Positions 49,117 to 60,530 of a DNA stretch of 64,000 nt are shown here, piece by piece. The stretch's first letter is position 1. The number at the start of each line of letters is the position of its first letter. The stretch lies in the NCBI GenBank assembly GCA_964020155.1, contig OZ026548.1:3411397-3475396 (forward strand), read 5' to 3'. Under the pieces are notes generated by a model. That model worked only from the letters and a program-made list of their open reading frames with translations. It was not told where the DNA came from and made no database searches. The stretch is from Chondrilla cf. caribensis (Eukaryota > Porifera > Demospongiae > Chondrillida > Chondrillidae). Both the position numbers and the translations under genes were made by a program.

Positions 49117-52100
49117 TTATTTACATGACATGCAAGACCACTCAGTGTCCTCTGACTCCATGAAGTACTTGGGGGGCACCTTGTAGCACTCTCTGTGGTA
49201 CCATTCCATGCACTTGGTGCACTCGATCATGTCCCCCTCTTCAATCCCGCGACAATCACAATACACCTTTATAGCAACAGTGTTGCAATATCGCCATTTC
49301 CTGGTGACTTGCCGGCCTTTGAATGTTCCAAGGACCCCAGTATCAATGTACTGCACTAGGTCTCTCCTCATAGACTTCTGGTCAAACATTTTCTCAGCTG
49401 GGTCTTCGCCTCTTGCAATGTTCAGGGCATTTGCTATAGCAAACAGCCCACAATCTCTGGTGCCAGTCTGAGCTTGTGTGTTGACATACCTGTTTTTAAA
49501 GGGGAAGAATGAAAAGTAATAACAGTATAGGCGTAGGAGGCGGGGGGCACTTACCCCCCAAACTGGCTGGTAACACAACTGGGCAAAAATAGGTGCTTAT
49601 ACCTGCTACTCCCTATAATGAATGATTAAATACATATGTCCAAGCACTACATTAGATCTTTGACTGACCTGACTTCAAATGAATCCTTTTGTGTCTTCAT
49701 TATCACAGCCAGCTGCCTCCTAATACTATCGGATACAGTGAATTTCTTTGGTGGTGCACTATCAAAAATTTCAACAACTTCCTCTGAAAACATATTGCTT
49801 GCACAAATCCAGTGCTTCCGACTTCGATCGAACACTATTTGGACAAATCTTTGAGGTACATCATCCCAAGTTTGTGCACCTTCCAAAACAACAGTGTCTC
49901 GAAGTCCATTCTGGTCTGGATGCTGACACTTTATCATGTCTTGTACAGTATTGATAACACGGTCTTGCAGTTTCTTCCCCTTCAGAATGTCTTCTCGGTC
50001 TTCTGCAGTCAAATGCTGGGACTTTACCCAAATAGCTGTATTGTGCTTACCTATCATGATAAATGAGTAGGGAATGACACGATATGTAGATACATAAACT
50101 TGTACGTACATTAAACCATTTTTACCAAAAAATAATGTGTAACTAATTAAGTCATAACTCACCATCCTCTGTGATTGGTGAAGGACCAAGTAAGATGACA
50201 TCTGGTGCTTGTTGGTCTTGTACTGGAGTAGTTACTGACGAGAGAGGCTGCACAGAGACGGTTTGGTTTAGTACGGGGGTGGTCTCGTCTAGTACTGGGG
50301 TGGTCTTGTCTAGTACTGGGGTGGTCTTGTCTAGTACTGGGGTGGTCTTGTCTAGTACTGGGGTGGTCTTGTCTAGTACTGGGGTGGTCTTTTCTAGTGC
50401 TTGTCGGCTCTTTACAATGGCATCAGGTGCAGGTTCAATCTCATCCTCCTCGAGTGGGCCTTTCCTGCCCTTTCGTCTGCTGGATTTGGGCCTGACGTTC
50501 CTTCTCAATTGTGTCATTGTTATTCTTTTTGATTTTGTTGTCACTTCCATGCCCATATACAGCTTTGCTGCAAGGATGTGGTAGCACTCTGTCTTTGCTG
50601 GGCAAGTACAGGATGCCTTTGGAAAAAGTTTGACTGCATGTGCACCTGATGTGCCTTGCACAACAAATGTCTGCAGTTCAGCCTGGTATAAACAGTTCTT
50701 GTTCTGTACGATCAACTTAGCTCTAGCCATTTGGCTCACTGGCATAGAGTTTGCTTTCTGTCCTACTCCTTTCAAACTGTTTTCAGGTTGAACTTCCATC
50801 TCCTCTTCTCCATTGGCGTTGTTTGATGCTTGGTTGTCTTTGAGTGCCACCTCGCTCAGAGCTCCATCACTCCTCTCCTCCGACATCCTCTCTACAATTT
50901 CCTCAGGAGTGTAGCAGTGTTGCAAGTCCATGTCATGAAGTTCAATCTTCAGGGATTTGAAAGAGTTCAGTAGAGTATATTTCCCCAGCCCAGCCAGACC
51001 TCTCTGTATCTCATTGCTGTAATAGCACTGTAGATAGTATAGTGCAAGAACCAGGGAATCAATGCTGCTTTCTTTCCTCTCTGTGAGATTTTTCAGCAGG
51101 GTGTTGAAGCCCTCGCTTTGATTGGTGGTGACACCGCTGTAGCCGTTGTATACACCTAGAGGCTCCAGTATCCACCGGCCAGCAGAAGATGTCACCTCGG
51201 GATCAATTTGACGATTGAAGTAGTCCAAAAATGGTTGACTCCATCTCTGACTGATCACTCTGTACTGCTGCCTGTACTGCTCCTCCGATGGTGACATCAG
51301 CAGCGCCTTGAGGTCTCGCATGTAAACTGAGCAGTCACTGGGAGTTGCACCATGCTTTCTCAGCCAATACCTGGCTGCTGACTGGAGGTGATTCCAGCAA
51401 CGAAGGTGATTGATCTGAGGCAATCGATTTGCTATAGCTCTGACAATGTTGTCCTCGCCGTCTGTCACCAGAGGTGCTCCCTTGATCTCTGGAACTTCCT
51501 TTGCGATGAAGTCCATGAAAATCTCATGCGCAAACTGCGTTCGCTTCTCATGGATAAGGAAGGCTACAGGCATTACTGGTGCATCTTCAAACAGAGTGTG
51601 CCGGAAGAGAAGTGGTGACACGTAAAAATCACCCAAGTTGTATGTTGTATCATACGATAAAAGCTGCTGCTGGTGTCCTCTGGTGCTCAACACTGCTCGA
51701 CATTCTTGAAGCATTGCTCTGTGAGCTAGTACAACCCCTAGCTCTGGTACAAGGAACAGCATGTGCGTGAAGTCCTTGAGGTCAAGCGTCAGCTCAACAA
51801 GGTTGAAAAGATCATCTTGGGTATGTCTTTTCTTCTTTCTTGCCTGTGCCTGTGCATTTTTCACCTGTTGAGGATTCCGTGGCTTCATCGTTGCCTCATG
51901 TGTATATGGTACATTTGAAGCTGCAACCTTCTCCTTGTAGTGTAAAGAGGGATCCTTGTGAGTCTCTGCTGCCTCCTTTAGCACACTTGGTGCTGTTCTT
52001 ACGTATGGACGGCTGCTTTTGGCATTCCCATGGGGATAAATTATACCCTTCTCTGGTACTGTGCCTGTAAATGGAGTAGATAGCTAACAGTGATGTCTCA

Positions 52101-52885
52101 GCAATAACGTTAATTAAATATAAAAAATGCTATCCAATTGACCACATGTCACAAGAGATAGTGCTTACTACTGTATAGCAGGAAATATTGGCCTAGGAAT
52201 GTATGTATGATTTGGTATTACACAACCTTGAAACAACAAATACCCAACTCCACAATACATTTTAGTTTTTTATCAGTCCTGATTATGTGTCGTCTTCATG
52301 CGTTCAACAGGACATACCCAAGTACTGAATGAGTATCCCTTGTACTCCTTTAGGGTCATCCACCAGGCTATATGTGATCCTTTTAAAGTCCTTGGTCTTG
52401 ACTGGACCACTCTCACTCTCCATCAGAAGGAAGTAGTATGTCTTCACTACAACTGGGTTCGAGCTGGGGAGGAGTTTTCGACCATTCTGGTACCAGCGGT
52501 AACCATCGGCTTTCCAGTCACCTAGGCAATCAACAGAACATGTGATTTTAAACTCATTACCATGTTGACTCATTATGCACTCGAATTAATTGTGTTGTGT
52601 ACTGTATGCTTGAATAATTATTACTGGTACACATTACCGTATTCCGATTGCGTAATGCAAGTTTGATATTGAGCAAAAGTTCTAATACGTGCGTAATATA
52701 TTATACTGTCAGTTCTCACCGTCTCTTCCTGGATTGTGGTATAGGAAAGCAGTTCCACCTAACGGATGGATGGGGGGCAAATCTGTTGTATTCTCTTTAT
52801 CTCTTAGAAAGCCATGGGCACTCGTTGCAGAAATTTCTTCGTTCGTTCTCAAAAAAACGGGAATTTGATCTCGTGAAGGGTCCAT
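49117..52885 (-). CDS. MULE transposase with CG-1-like, SWIM, ULP1 and PHD domains
   Basis: Five exons join in phase: 52885-52720, 52521-52318, 52064-50163, 50050-49669 and 49489-49117, 3027 bases, 1008 residues plus stop. Residues of about 56-123 (DGYRWYQNGRKLLP ... FKRITYSLVDD ... ILIQYLG) resemble the CG-1 DNA-binding domain. The MULE core has Asp near 262 (SYDTTYNLGD), Asp near 325 (LVTDGEDN), a CWNH motif near 346 and Glu near 441 (TTNQSEGFN). A SWIM finger (CTCPAKTECYHILA) lies near 610. TTPVLDK repeats follow, then a ULP1 domain with His in RKHWICAS, Asp in IFDSAPP, Gln in AQTGTRDCG and the catalytic Cys, and a C-terminal PHD finger (YCDCRG ... CTKCMEWYHREC ... CMSC). The PHD could read histone H3 tails to guide insertion (inference). 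No lesion seen. Confidence 0.88.
50270..50400 (-). repeat. 21-bp coding repeat (TTPVLDK)
   Basis: Six near-identical 21-base units on the minus strand code a seven-residue Thr/Pro repeat that links the SWIM finger to the ULP1 domain. Five units are almost the same in DNA, so copy number is probably unstable. Confidence 0.9.
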
Positions 52886-53193
52886 AATAAGACAAGGTTA
52901 ATTCAAATCGCACCTAGAGCCTTATATACCGACGGTCGACTGTTATTCTAGCACCTTGGCTTGTTAGCGCTTGTTATCACGGCAGAAGTGAGTAGAGGTC
53001 ATAATTAGACATATGCGGCATCGAATAAGTCGCATACATCTGGTTCAAGATCATTCATGCAAGCCTTGGTACTATTTCTGAAGTTCGTGACTTTTCACTA
53101 ACTTCAGGAATACTGTCGGTCCGAATTTTATACCACAGGTCCGAATTTTATACCGATTCGCGGCCATTTTCGGACCGTCCTATTCCATGTATT

Positions 53194-53233
53194 GGTCCGG
53201 TCCGGTCCGTCGTGGTCCGTAAATTATACCCGA
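53194..53233 (-). repeat. Right terminal inverted repeat of the MULE
   Basis: Complement of 48280-48319. Two direct copies of GGTCCGAATTTTATACC precede it at about 53131-53155. Confidence 0.85.
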
Positions 53234-54003
53234 CCGTCCCTCTACACGAATGCGTTAGATGCATCATATTCCGGACACTTTTTACAGTAAAAAGTCGATG
53301 TGATTCATCGAAAATGACCACAACGTTCAGAAAACAGTAGTTTCTCTAAGAATTGGATGGTAAGCATCATAAAATTCTTAGAGAATACATAATCCATGGA
53401 AATTATCGACTTTGGTACCGGAAATGTGCAACGTTATTAAAAACGGGCCGAAACTTAATAACGTTGCACATTTCCGGTACCAAAGTCGATAATTTCCATG
53501 GATTATGTATTCTCTAAGAATTTTATGATGCTTACCATCCAATTCTTAGAGAAACTACTGTTTTCTGAACGTTGTGGTCATTTTCGATGAATCACATCGA
53601 CTTTTTACTGTAAAAAGTGTCCGGAATATGATGCATCTAACGCATTCGTGTAGAGGGACCATTCTTCATAACCGTAAAGAGATTCTTTTCGAAGATTACA
53701 GTGTAAGAAGCTCTTGAATGTGTCTATCAGGTAATCCAATAAAAGTTGACGGGAGCCTTCTTTTTTACGCGTACCAGCCGCTGTCCGGAATTACATGACC
53801 TCCGTCCGGAATAATATTATTTCGGAAGTTTTTTGTTCTTGGAATAACTTTTGTGAAAAACGGCCTGTGCGTCCATAACATGGTCTACCTAGTTCAATTC
53901 GTGTGCTTGTCCGATGGTGTAAATTTGAAGGTTGTAGCTACCTCCATCGCCGAGATCGAGCGTCCGGTTTATCATGACGTCCGGAATTCGATGCCACACC
54001 CTA

Positions 54004-55480
54004 CACTACAAGTAACCACATTTGTACAAAAATATTTCATCAAATCCATGACAATAATTATAATTGATCCTTCACTAGCACACAGTGAAGGTGGAATAAA
54101 ATGACATTATCACATAACACAACATATAATTCAAACAACAAGTGATAAAATGTACAATTAAAATGATACAGATAAATAACAAGGATAAAAGCAATGATAA
54201 AATTAATAAATAAAACATAAAAACACATTATTAGGAAAAATGTACACCAAGTGAATTGTGGCAGATGGCATATGGCTCAGTCTCCTTGCAGCTGTCCTAC
54301 TGAAGGCTGCAATACTTCCACACTAGACACAAACTGATATACATTGGATCAGTTGACCAGTGTGTGTGTATACAATACAATACATGTGTCAGTGTCCGTC
54401 TTGAGATGGATACAAGTACATCATCTTCTGATGAGTCATGTCATGTTTGATGAACATTACTTCAGCATGTTGTTCCATAAAATCCTTCTAAAATGCTTTA
54501 TTGATCAGCTGATGTACAAAATAAGGGAACACATACGTGTTTAGGTAAGATGTACACAATAGATAGTGGAAACAGTACACAACACACACATGGTATATAC
54601 ATACTATGTATAATAGCATATTCAGTACATAATATACTTGTATCCCAGTGCGAGGTGAGATCAAAGGTGCCGCTGTGTGTCAATATCCTGTAGACACACA
54701 GCTGGGGTCTATCAGACTCTATAGACACCTGATCACAGGCTTATATAATTCGATGCTTCCTAAAACAGCGCATTAATTAAATTAACATTTCAATATTGTC
54801 ATGGCAACGCAACACAGAAAAGCAGAGCAAAGTACACAGCAATCCACTCGTTATAGTTCTTCACTGTCCATTTCTTATTTTTCGCCGTGTTTTTTTTCTT
54901 TTTGGTACAAACGACTTCTTCGAAACCGTGAAATTCTCTTTTGATGGTAGGTCGGCAAATTGGCTCTTTTTCTTCTCCGATTCTTCTCGAAAACAAGCGC
55001 CTTCTTCCGTTAGCTTCGCTCAGATGCTGACATCCGGCCGTAGGTAGAACAGCAGAGGTCTGTGGTGGCTCGTTTTCTTCTAAAATTTCGTCAAGTACTT
55101 CTGAAACTCCTCTTCTTCCTCTTTATGCTTCTCTAACGTATATATCCGACAATCTACACACTCATTTGAGATATACTCGCGCGACATTGGTCTTCTCCGA
55201 TCCGTTCAAGCGATATCGATACCAACGCGTAAACAAACTCGAGCCTATTCTTACAGTTGCTGGGATACAAGTGAGTTGCTCCGCCCTCGTGGACTATCTA
55301 ATCTGTCTATTTCCCATGTACCCTGCTGAAAGGTGGTACAACTATTACATGTGGTACGTACAGTACACATGTATACAGTACACCAGTCTAGATACTGCAG
55401 TATGGGACTTCATGCCTGTGTACACATGCATGCACTCACACCACACCACTCCCTTACACACTGTACACACTAAAACGTAC
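54004..55480. other. Spacer, block B, with a 0.5-kb insertion absent from block A
   Basis: Matches 17925-18870 of block A except for about 54829-55358, which interrupts the sequence after AAAGCAGAGCAAAG. The insertion has protein-like frames on both strands, including ILTVAGIQVSCSALVDYLIC on the plus strand, but none recognised. A TTGTATCC-type MITE is shared with block A (about 54640-54745). Confidence 0.45.
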
Positions 55481-55492
55481 CTTTACACTCAC

Positions 55493-55589
55493 TATCATCT
55501 CACAGCATTCTGATAGCTGTCAGAATGGATTGACAGGGAAATAGTGAGCAGGATTATCAACATGGATACCAGAGAAACAACATGGTCAC
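55493..55589 (-). CDS. Possible terminal exon with a membrane helix, block B
   Basis: Counterpart of 18978-18882: same length, acceptor and GTGAGTG donor, reading GDHVVSLVSMLIILLTISLS. The conserved frame and borders support function, though its parent gene is uncertain. Confidence 0.3.
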
Positions 55590-55734
55590 CTGGAGGCAGA
55601 GGACTAAACATAACGGTACACTCCATTTTCTACACAGAAGTCATCCACTCACCAACAACTAATCAGGATCTCCTTTGAGAGGTAGGTAGTGCACAGGAGG
55701 GAGTGTGGTCCGGCTAGAGGAGGGGATGCGGTCC

Positions 55735-58700
55735 TGGCAGATGAGAGGAGTGGTCCTGGCAGATGGGAGGAGTGGTCCTGGCAAATAAGAGGAGTGGTCC
55801 TGGCAGATGAGAGGAGTGGTCCTGGTAGATGGGAGGAGTGGTCCTGGCAGATGTGAGGAGTGGTCCTGCAGATGAGAGGAGTGGTCCTGGCAAATGAGAG
55901 GAGTGGTCCTGGCAGATGAGGGGAGTGGTCCTGGCACATGAGAGGAGTGGTCCTGGCAGATGAGGGGAGTGGTCCTGGAAGATGAGAGGAGTGGTCCAGG
56001 CAGATGAGGGGAGTGGTCCGGGCAGATGTGAGGAGTGATCCTACAGATGAGAGGAGTGGTCCTGGCAGATGAGAGAAGTGGTCCTGGTAGATGAGAGAAG
56101 TGGTCCTGGTAGATGAGAGAAGTGGTCCTGGTAGATGTGAGGAGTGGTCCTGGCAGACGAGAGGGGTGGTCCCGGCAAATGAGAGGAGTGGTCCTGGCAA
56201 ATTAGAGGAGTGGTCCTGGCAGATGAGGGGAGTGGTCCTGGAAGATGAGAGGAGTGGTCCTGGCAGATGAGGGGAGTGGTCCTGGATGGCAGATGAGAGG
56301 AGTGGTCCTGGCAGATGTGAGGAGTGGTCCTGGAAGATGAGAGGAGTGGTCCTGGCAGATGAGGGGAGTGGTCCTGGATGGCAGATGAGAGGAGTGGTCC
56401 TGGCAGATGTGAGGAGTGGTCCTGGTAGATGGGAGGAGTGGTCCTGGCAGATGAGAGGAGTGGTCGTGGCAGACGAGAGGAGTGGTCCTGGTAGATGAGA
56501 GGAGTGGTCCTGGCAGACGAGAGGAGTGGTCCTGGCAAATGAGAGGAGTGGTCCTGGCAAATTAGAGGAGTGGTCCTGGCAGATGAGTGGAGTGGTCCTG
56601 GTAGATGAGAGGAGTGGTCCTGGTAGATGGGAGGAGTGGTCCCGGCAGACGAGAGGAGTGGTCCTGCAGATGTGAGGAGTGGTCCTGGCAAATGAGAGGA
56701 GTGGTCCTGGCAAATTAGAGGAGTGGTCCTGGCAGATGAGTGGAGTGGTCCGGGCAGATGTGAGGAGTGGTCCTACAGATGAGAGGAGTGGTCCTGGCAG
56801 ATGAGAGAAGTGGTCCTGGTAGATGAGAGGAGTGGTCTGGGCAGATGTGAGGAGTGGTCCTGGTAGATGGGAGGAGTGGTCCTTGCAGATGAGAGGAGTG
56901 GTCGTGGCAGACGAGAGGAGTGGTCCTGGTAGATGAGAGGAGTGGTCCTGGCAGATGAGATGAGTGGTCCTGGAAGATGAGATGAGTGGTCCAGGCAGAT
57001 GAGGGGAGTGGTCCGGGCAGATGTGAGGAGTGGTCCTACAGATGAGAGGAGTGGTCCTGGCAGATGAGAGGAGTGGTCCCGGCAGACGAGAGGAGTGGTC
57101 CTGCAGATGTGAGGAGTGGTCCTGGCAAATGAGAGGGGTGGTCCCGGCAAATGAGAGGAGTGGTCCTGGCAAATTAGAGGAGTGGTCCTGGCAGATGAGG
57201 GGAGTGGTCCTGGAAGATGAGAGGAGTGGTCCTGGCAGATGAGGGGAGTGGTCCTGGATGGCAGATGAGAGGAGTGGTCCTGGCAGATGTGAGGAGTGGT
57301 CCTGGAAGATGAGAGGAGTGGTCCTGGCAGATGAGGGGAGTGGTCCTGGATGGCAGATGAGAGGAGTGGTCCTGGCAGATGTGAGGAGTGGTCCTGGTAG
57401 ATGGGAGGAGTGGTCCTGGCAGATGAGAGGAGTGGTCGTGGCAGACGAGAGGAGTGGTCCTGGTAGATGAGAGGAGTGGTCCTGGCAGACGAGAGGAGTG
57501 GTCCTGGCAAATGAGAGGAGTGGTCCTGGCAAATTAGAGGAGTGGTCCTGGCAGATGAGTGGAGTGGTCCTGGTAGATGAGAGGAGTGGTCCTGGTAGAT
57601 GGGAGGAGTGGTCCCGGCAGACGAGAGGAGTGGTCCTGCAGATGTGAGGAGTGGTCCTGGCAAATGAGAGGAGTGGTCCTGGCAAATTAGAGGAGTGGTC
57701 CTGGCAGATGAGTGGAGTGGTCCGGGCAGATGTGAGGAGTGGTCCTACAGATGAGAGGAGTGGTCCTGGCAGATGAGAGAAGTGGTCCTGGTAGATGAGA
57801 GGAGTGGTCTGGGCAGATGTGAGGAGTGGTCCTGGTAGATGGGAGGAGTGGTCCTTGCAGATGAGAGGAGTGGTCGTGGCAGACGAGAGGAGTGGTCCTG
57901 GTAGATGAGAGGAGTGGTCCTGGCAGATGAGATGAGTGGTCCTGGAAGATGAGATGAGTGGTCCAGGCAGATGAGGGGAGTGGTCCGGGCAGATGTGAGG
58001 AGTGGTCCTACAGATGAGAGGAGTGGTCCTGGCAGATGAGAGAAGTGGTCCTGGTAGATGGGAGGAGTGGTCCTGGTAGATGGGAGGAGTGGTCCTGGCA
58101 GACGAGAGGGGTGGTCCCGGCAAATGAGAGGAGTGGTCCTGGCAAATTAGAGGAGTGGTCCTGGCAGATGAGGGGAGTGGTCCTGGTAGATGAGAGGAGT
58201 GGTCCTGGCAGATGAGGGGATGGTCCTGGAAGATGAGAGGAGTGGTCCTGGCAGATGAGAGAAGTGGTCCTGGCAGATGTGAGGAGTGGTCCTGGAAGAT
58301 GAGAGGAGTGGTCTCTGTAGATGAGAGGAGTGGTCCTGGAAGATGAGAGGAGTGGTCGTGGTAGATGGGAGGAGTGGTCCTGGCAGACGAGAGGAGTGGT
58401 CCCGGCAAATGAGAGGAGTGGTCCTGGCAAATGAGAGGAGTGGTCCTGGCAGATGGGAGAAGTGGTCTCTGTAGATGAGAGGAGTGGTCCTGGTAGATGG
58501 GAGGAGTGGTCCTGGAAGATGAGAGGAGTGGTCGTGGTAGATGAGAGGAGTGGTCGTGGCAGACGAGAGGAGTGGTCCCGGCAAATGAGAGGAGTGGTCC
58601 TGGCACATGAGAGGAGTGGTCCTGGCAGATGAGATGAGTGGTCCTGGAAGATGAGATGAGTGGTCCAGGCAGATGAGGGGAGTGGTCTGGGCAGATGTGA

Positions 58701-60165
58701 GGAGTGGTCCTACAGATGAGAGGAGTGGTCCTGGCAGATGAGAGAAGTGGTCCTGGAAGATGGGAGGAGTGGTCCTGGTAGATGTGAGGAGTGGTCCTGG
58801 CAGACGAGAGGGGTGGTCCCGGCAAATGAGAGGAGTGGTCCTGGCAAATTAGAGGAGTGGTCCTGGTAGATGGGAGGAGTGGTCCTGGCAGACGAGAGGA
58901 GTGGTCCTGCAGATGAGGGGAGTGGTCCTGGCAGATGAGAGGTATGGTCCTGGCAGGTGAGATGAGTGGTCCTGGAAGATGAGATGAGTGGTCCAGGCAG
59001 ATGAGGGGAGTGGTCCGGGCAGATGTGAGGAGTGGTCCTACAGATGAGAGGAGTGGTCCTGGCAGATGAGAGAAGTGGTCCTGGTAGATGGGAGGAGTGG
59101 TCCTGGTAGATGTGAGGAGTGGTCCTGGCAGATGTGAGGAGTGGTCCTGGTGGATGTGATGAGTGGTCAGATGAGATCTCGAGGAGTGGTCCTGGCAGAT
59201 GAGAGAAGTGGTCCTGGCAGATGAGAGGAGTGGTCCTACAGATGAGAGGAGTGGTCCTGGCAGATGAGAGGAGTGGTCCTGGCAGATGAGAGGGAGTGGT
59301 CCTGGCAGATGAGAGGAGTGGTCCTGGTAGATGAGAGGAATGGTCCTGGCAGATGAGGGGAGTGGTCCTGGCAGATGAGAGGTATGGTCCTGGCAGGTGA
59401 GATGAGTGGTCCTGGAAGATGAGATGAGTGGTCCAGGCAGATGAGGGGAGTGGTCCGGGCAGATGTGAGGAGTGGTCCTACAGATGAGAGGAGTGGTCCT
59501 GGCAGATGAGAGAAGTGGTCCTGGTAGATGAGAGGAGTGGTCGTGGCAGATGAGAGGAGTAGTCCTGGTAGATGAGAGGAATGGTCCTGGTAGAGGGGAG
59601 AGGAGTGGTCCTGGCAGATGGGAGGAGTGGTCCTGGCAAATAAGAGGAGTGGTCCTGGCAGATGAGAGGAATGGTCCTGGTAGAGGGGAGAGGAGTGGTC
59701 CTGGAAGATGAGAGGAGTGGTCCTGGCAGATGTGAGGAGTGGTCCTGGTAGATGGGGGTGGTCCCGGCAGATGAGGGGAGTGGTCCGGGCAGATGTGAGG
59801 AGTGGTCCTACAGATGGGAGGAGTGGTCCTGGTAGATGGGAGGAGTGGTCCTGGCAAATGAGAGGAGTAATCCTGGCAGATGAGGGGAGTGGTCTGGGCA
59901 GATGAAAGGAGTGGTCCTGGCAGATGAAGGGAGTGGTCCTGTCAGATGTGAGGAGTGGTCCTGGTAGATGAGGAGTGGTCCTATCAGATGAGAGGAGTGG
60001 TCCCGGTAGATCAGAGGAGTGGACCTGGTAGATGAGAGGAGTGGTCCTATCAGATGAGAGGAGTGGTCCTGGTAGATCAGAGGAATGGACCTGGTAGATG
60101 AGAGGAGTGGTCCTGGCAGACGAGAGGAGTGGTCCTGGCAGATGAGGGGAGTGGTCCTGGAAAAT
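55735..60165. repeat. 22-bp minisatellite, block B (about 200 units)
   Basis: Same GATGAGAGGAGTGGTCCTGG-CA unit as block A but about four times longer. The minus strand is open for 1402 codons (59857-55649) and other frames are open for hundreds, because 22 bases shift the frame each unit and the unit has no stop in any minus-strand frame. Each frame therefore reads the same 22-residue peptide, containing PGPLLSSARTTPL and QDHSSHL. Confidence 0.97.
56040..57985. repeat. 972-bp higher-order repeat inside the minisatellite
   Basis: Matching variant strings, such as the shortened GGATGGCAGATG units at 56279 and 57251, recur exactly 972 bases apart, and identical 70-codon plus-strand frames start at 56286 and 57258. 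Two copies are present. Confidence 0.85.
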
Positions 60166-60199
60166 TTGAGTGTGGTACTAAAGTTAGCAGGTGTGGTAC

Positions 60200-60530
60200 T
60201 CCTAAAGGAGAAGGTCTACTTCCAACAGATGAAGGGCTTGGTCCTGACAGATGAAAGTGTAGTATGGCAATGTAGTGAATGTAGTGAGTATGGCAGAGCA
60301 GTGGATGTACTCCTGGTAGGTTATTGGGTGTGGTCCTGACTTAGGGATCACAAACATTCTGTTGGACTTATATACCGGGTGAGATCTTCCATCTGTATCT
60401 GGTGGGTTAGGTGGGTCCAGTGGTTGGATCAGTAGAGGTGGGTGGAGTAGTGACAGAAAATGGGGAATCCCCTTATTCTGCAGGAATAAGAGATAATAGT
60501 ATAAATACCTCATATGTCTTGTGTGATCTA
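60200..60530 (-). CDS. Possible Pro-rich exon, block B
   Basis: After a TTCCTGCAG acceptor-like site it reads NKGIPHFLSLLHPPLLIQPL, then a Pro/Asp stretch and MFVIPKSGPHPITYQEYIHC in one frame. Longer open frame than the block A counterpart. Possible exon of the ankyrin-death gene between the CARD-like exon and the minisatellite. Confidence 0.3.

Larger units (their letters stand above)
48274..53234. mobile_element. MULE-type transposon, about 4.96 kb, apparently intact
   Basis: Inserted into the left arm of the fold-back element: the intact right arm shows the original sequence. Terminal repeats of 40 bases begin GTCGGGTATAATTTACGGAC and match with one difference. Further inside, the TATAATTTACGGACC phrase recurs. 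I do not see a clear 8-11 base target duplication; only about three bases could be doubled. It holds one multi-exon gene and a glycosyltransferase-like fragment. Confidence 0.85.
47932..54001. mobile_element. Large fold-back element carrying a nested MULE
   Basis: Ends GGGTGTGGC and GCCACACCC lie between two TAs (47930-47931, 54002-54003). Block A has one uninterrupted TA at 17821-17822 in the same sequence, so the boundaries and 2-base duplication are confirmed by the empty site. Without the nested MULE (48274-53234) the two arms are 547 and 546 bases with a 16-base loop at 53440-53455: an almost perfect palindrome with no gene of its own. It must be moved by a transposase encoded elsewhere. 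Confidence 0.92.

Noticed and set aside
56286..57470. Plus-strand frames of about 70 codons in the minisatellite
   Set aside because: Opposite-strand reading of the same repeat; identical copies 972 bases apart reflect the higher-order repeat.
55649..59857. 1402-codon open frame and several 140-300 codon frames on the minus strand as separate genes
   Set aside because: All are the 22-bp minisatellite read in different frames; openness follows from the unit, so length alone is no evidence of a gene.
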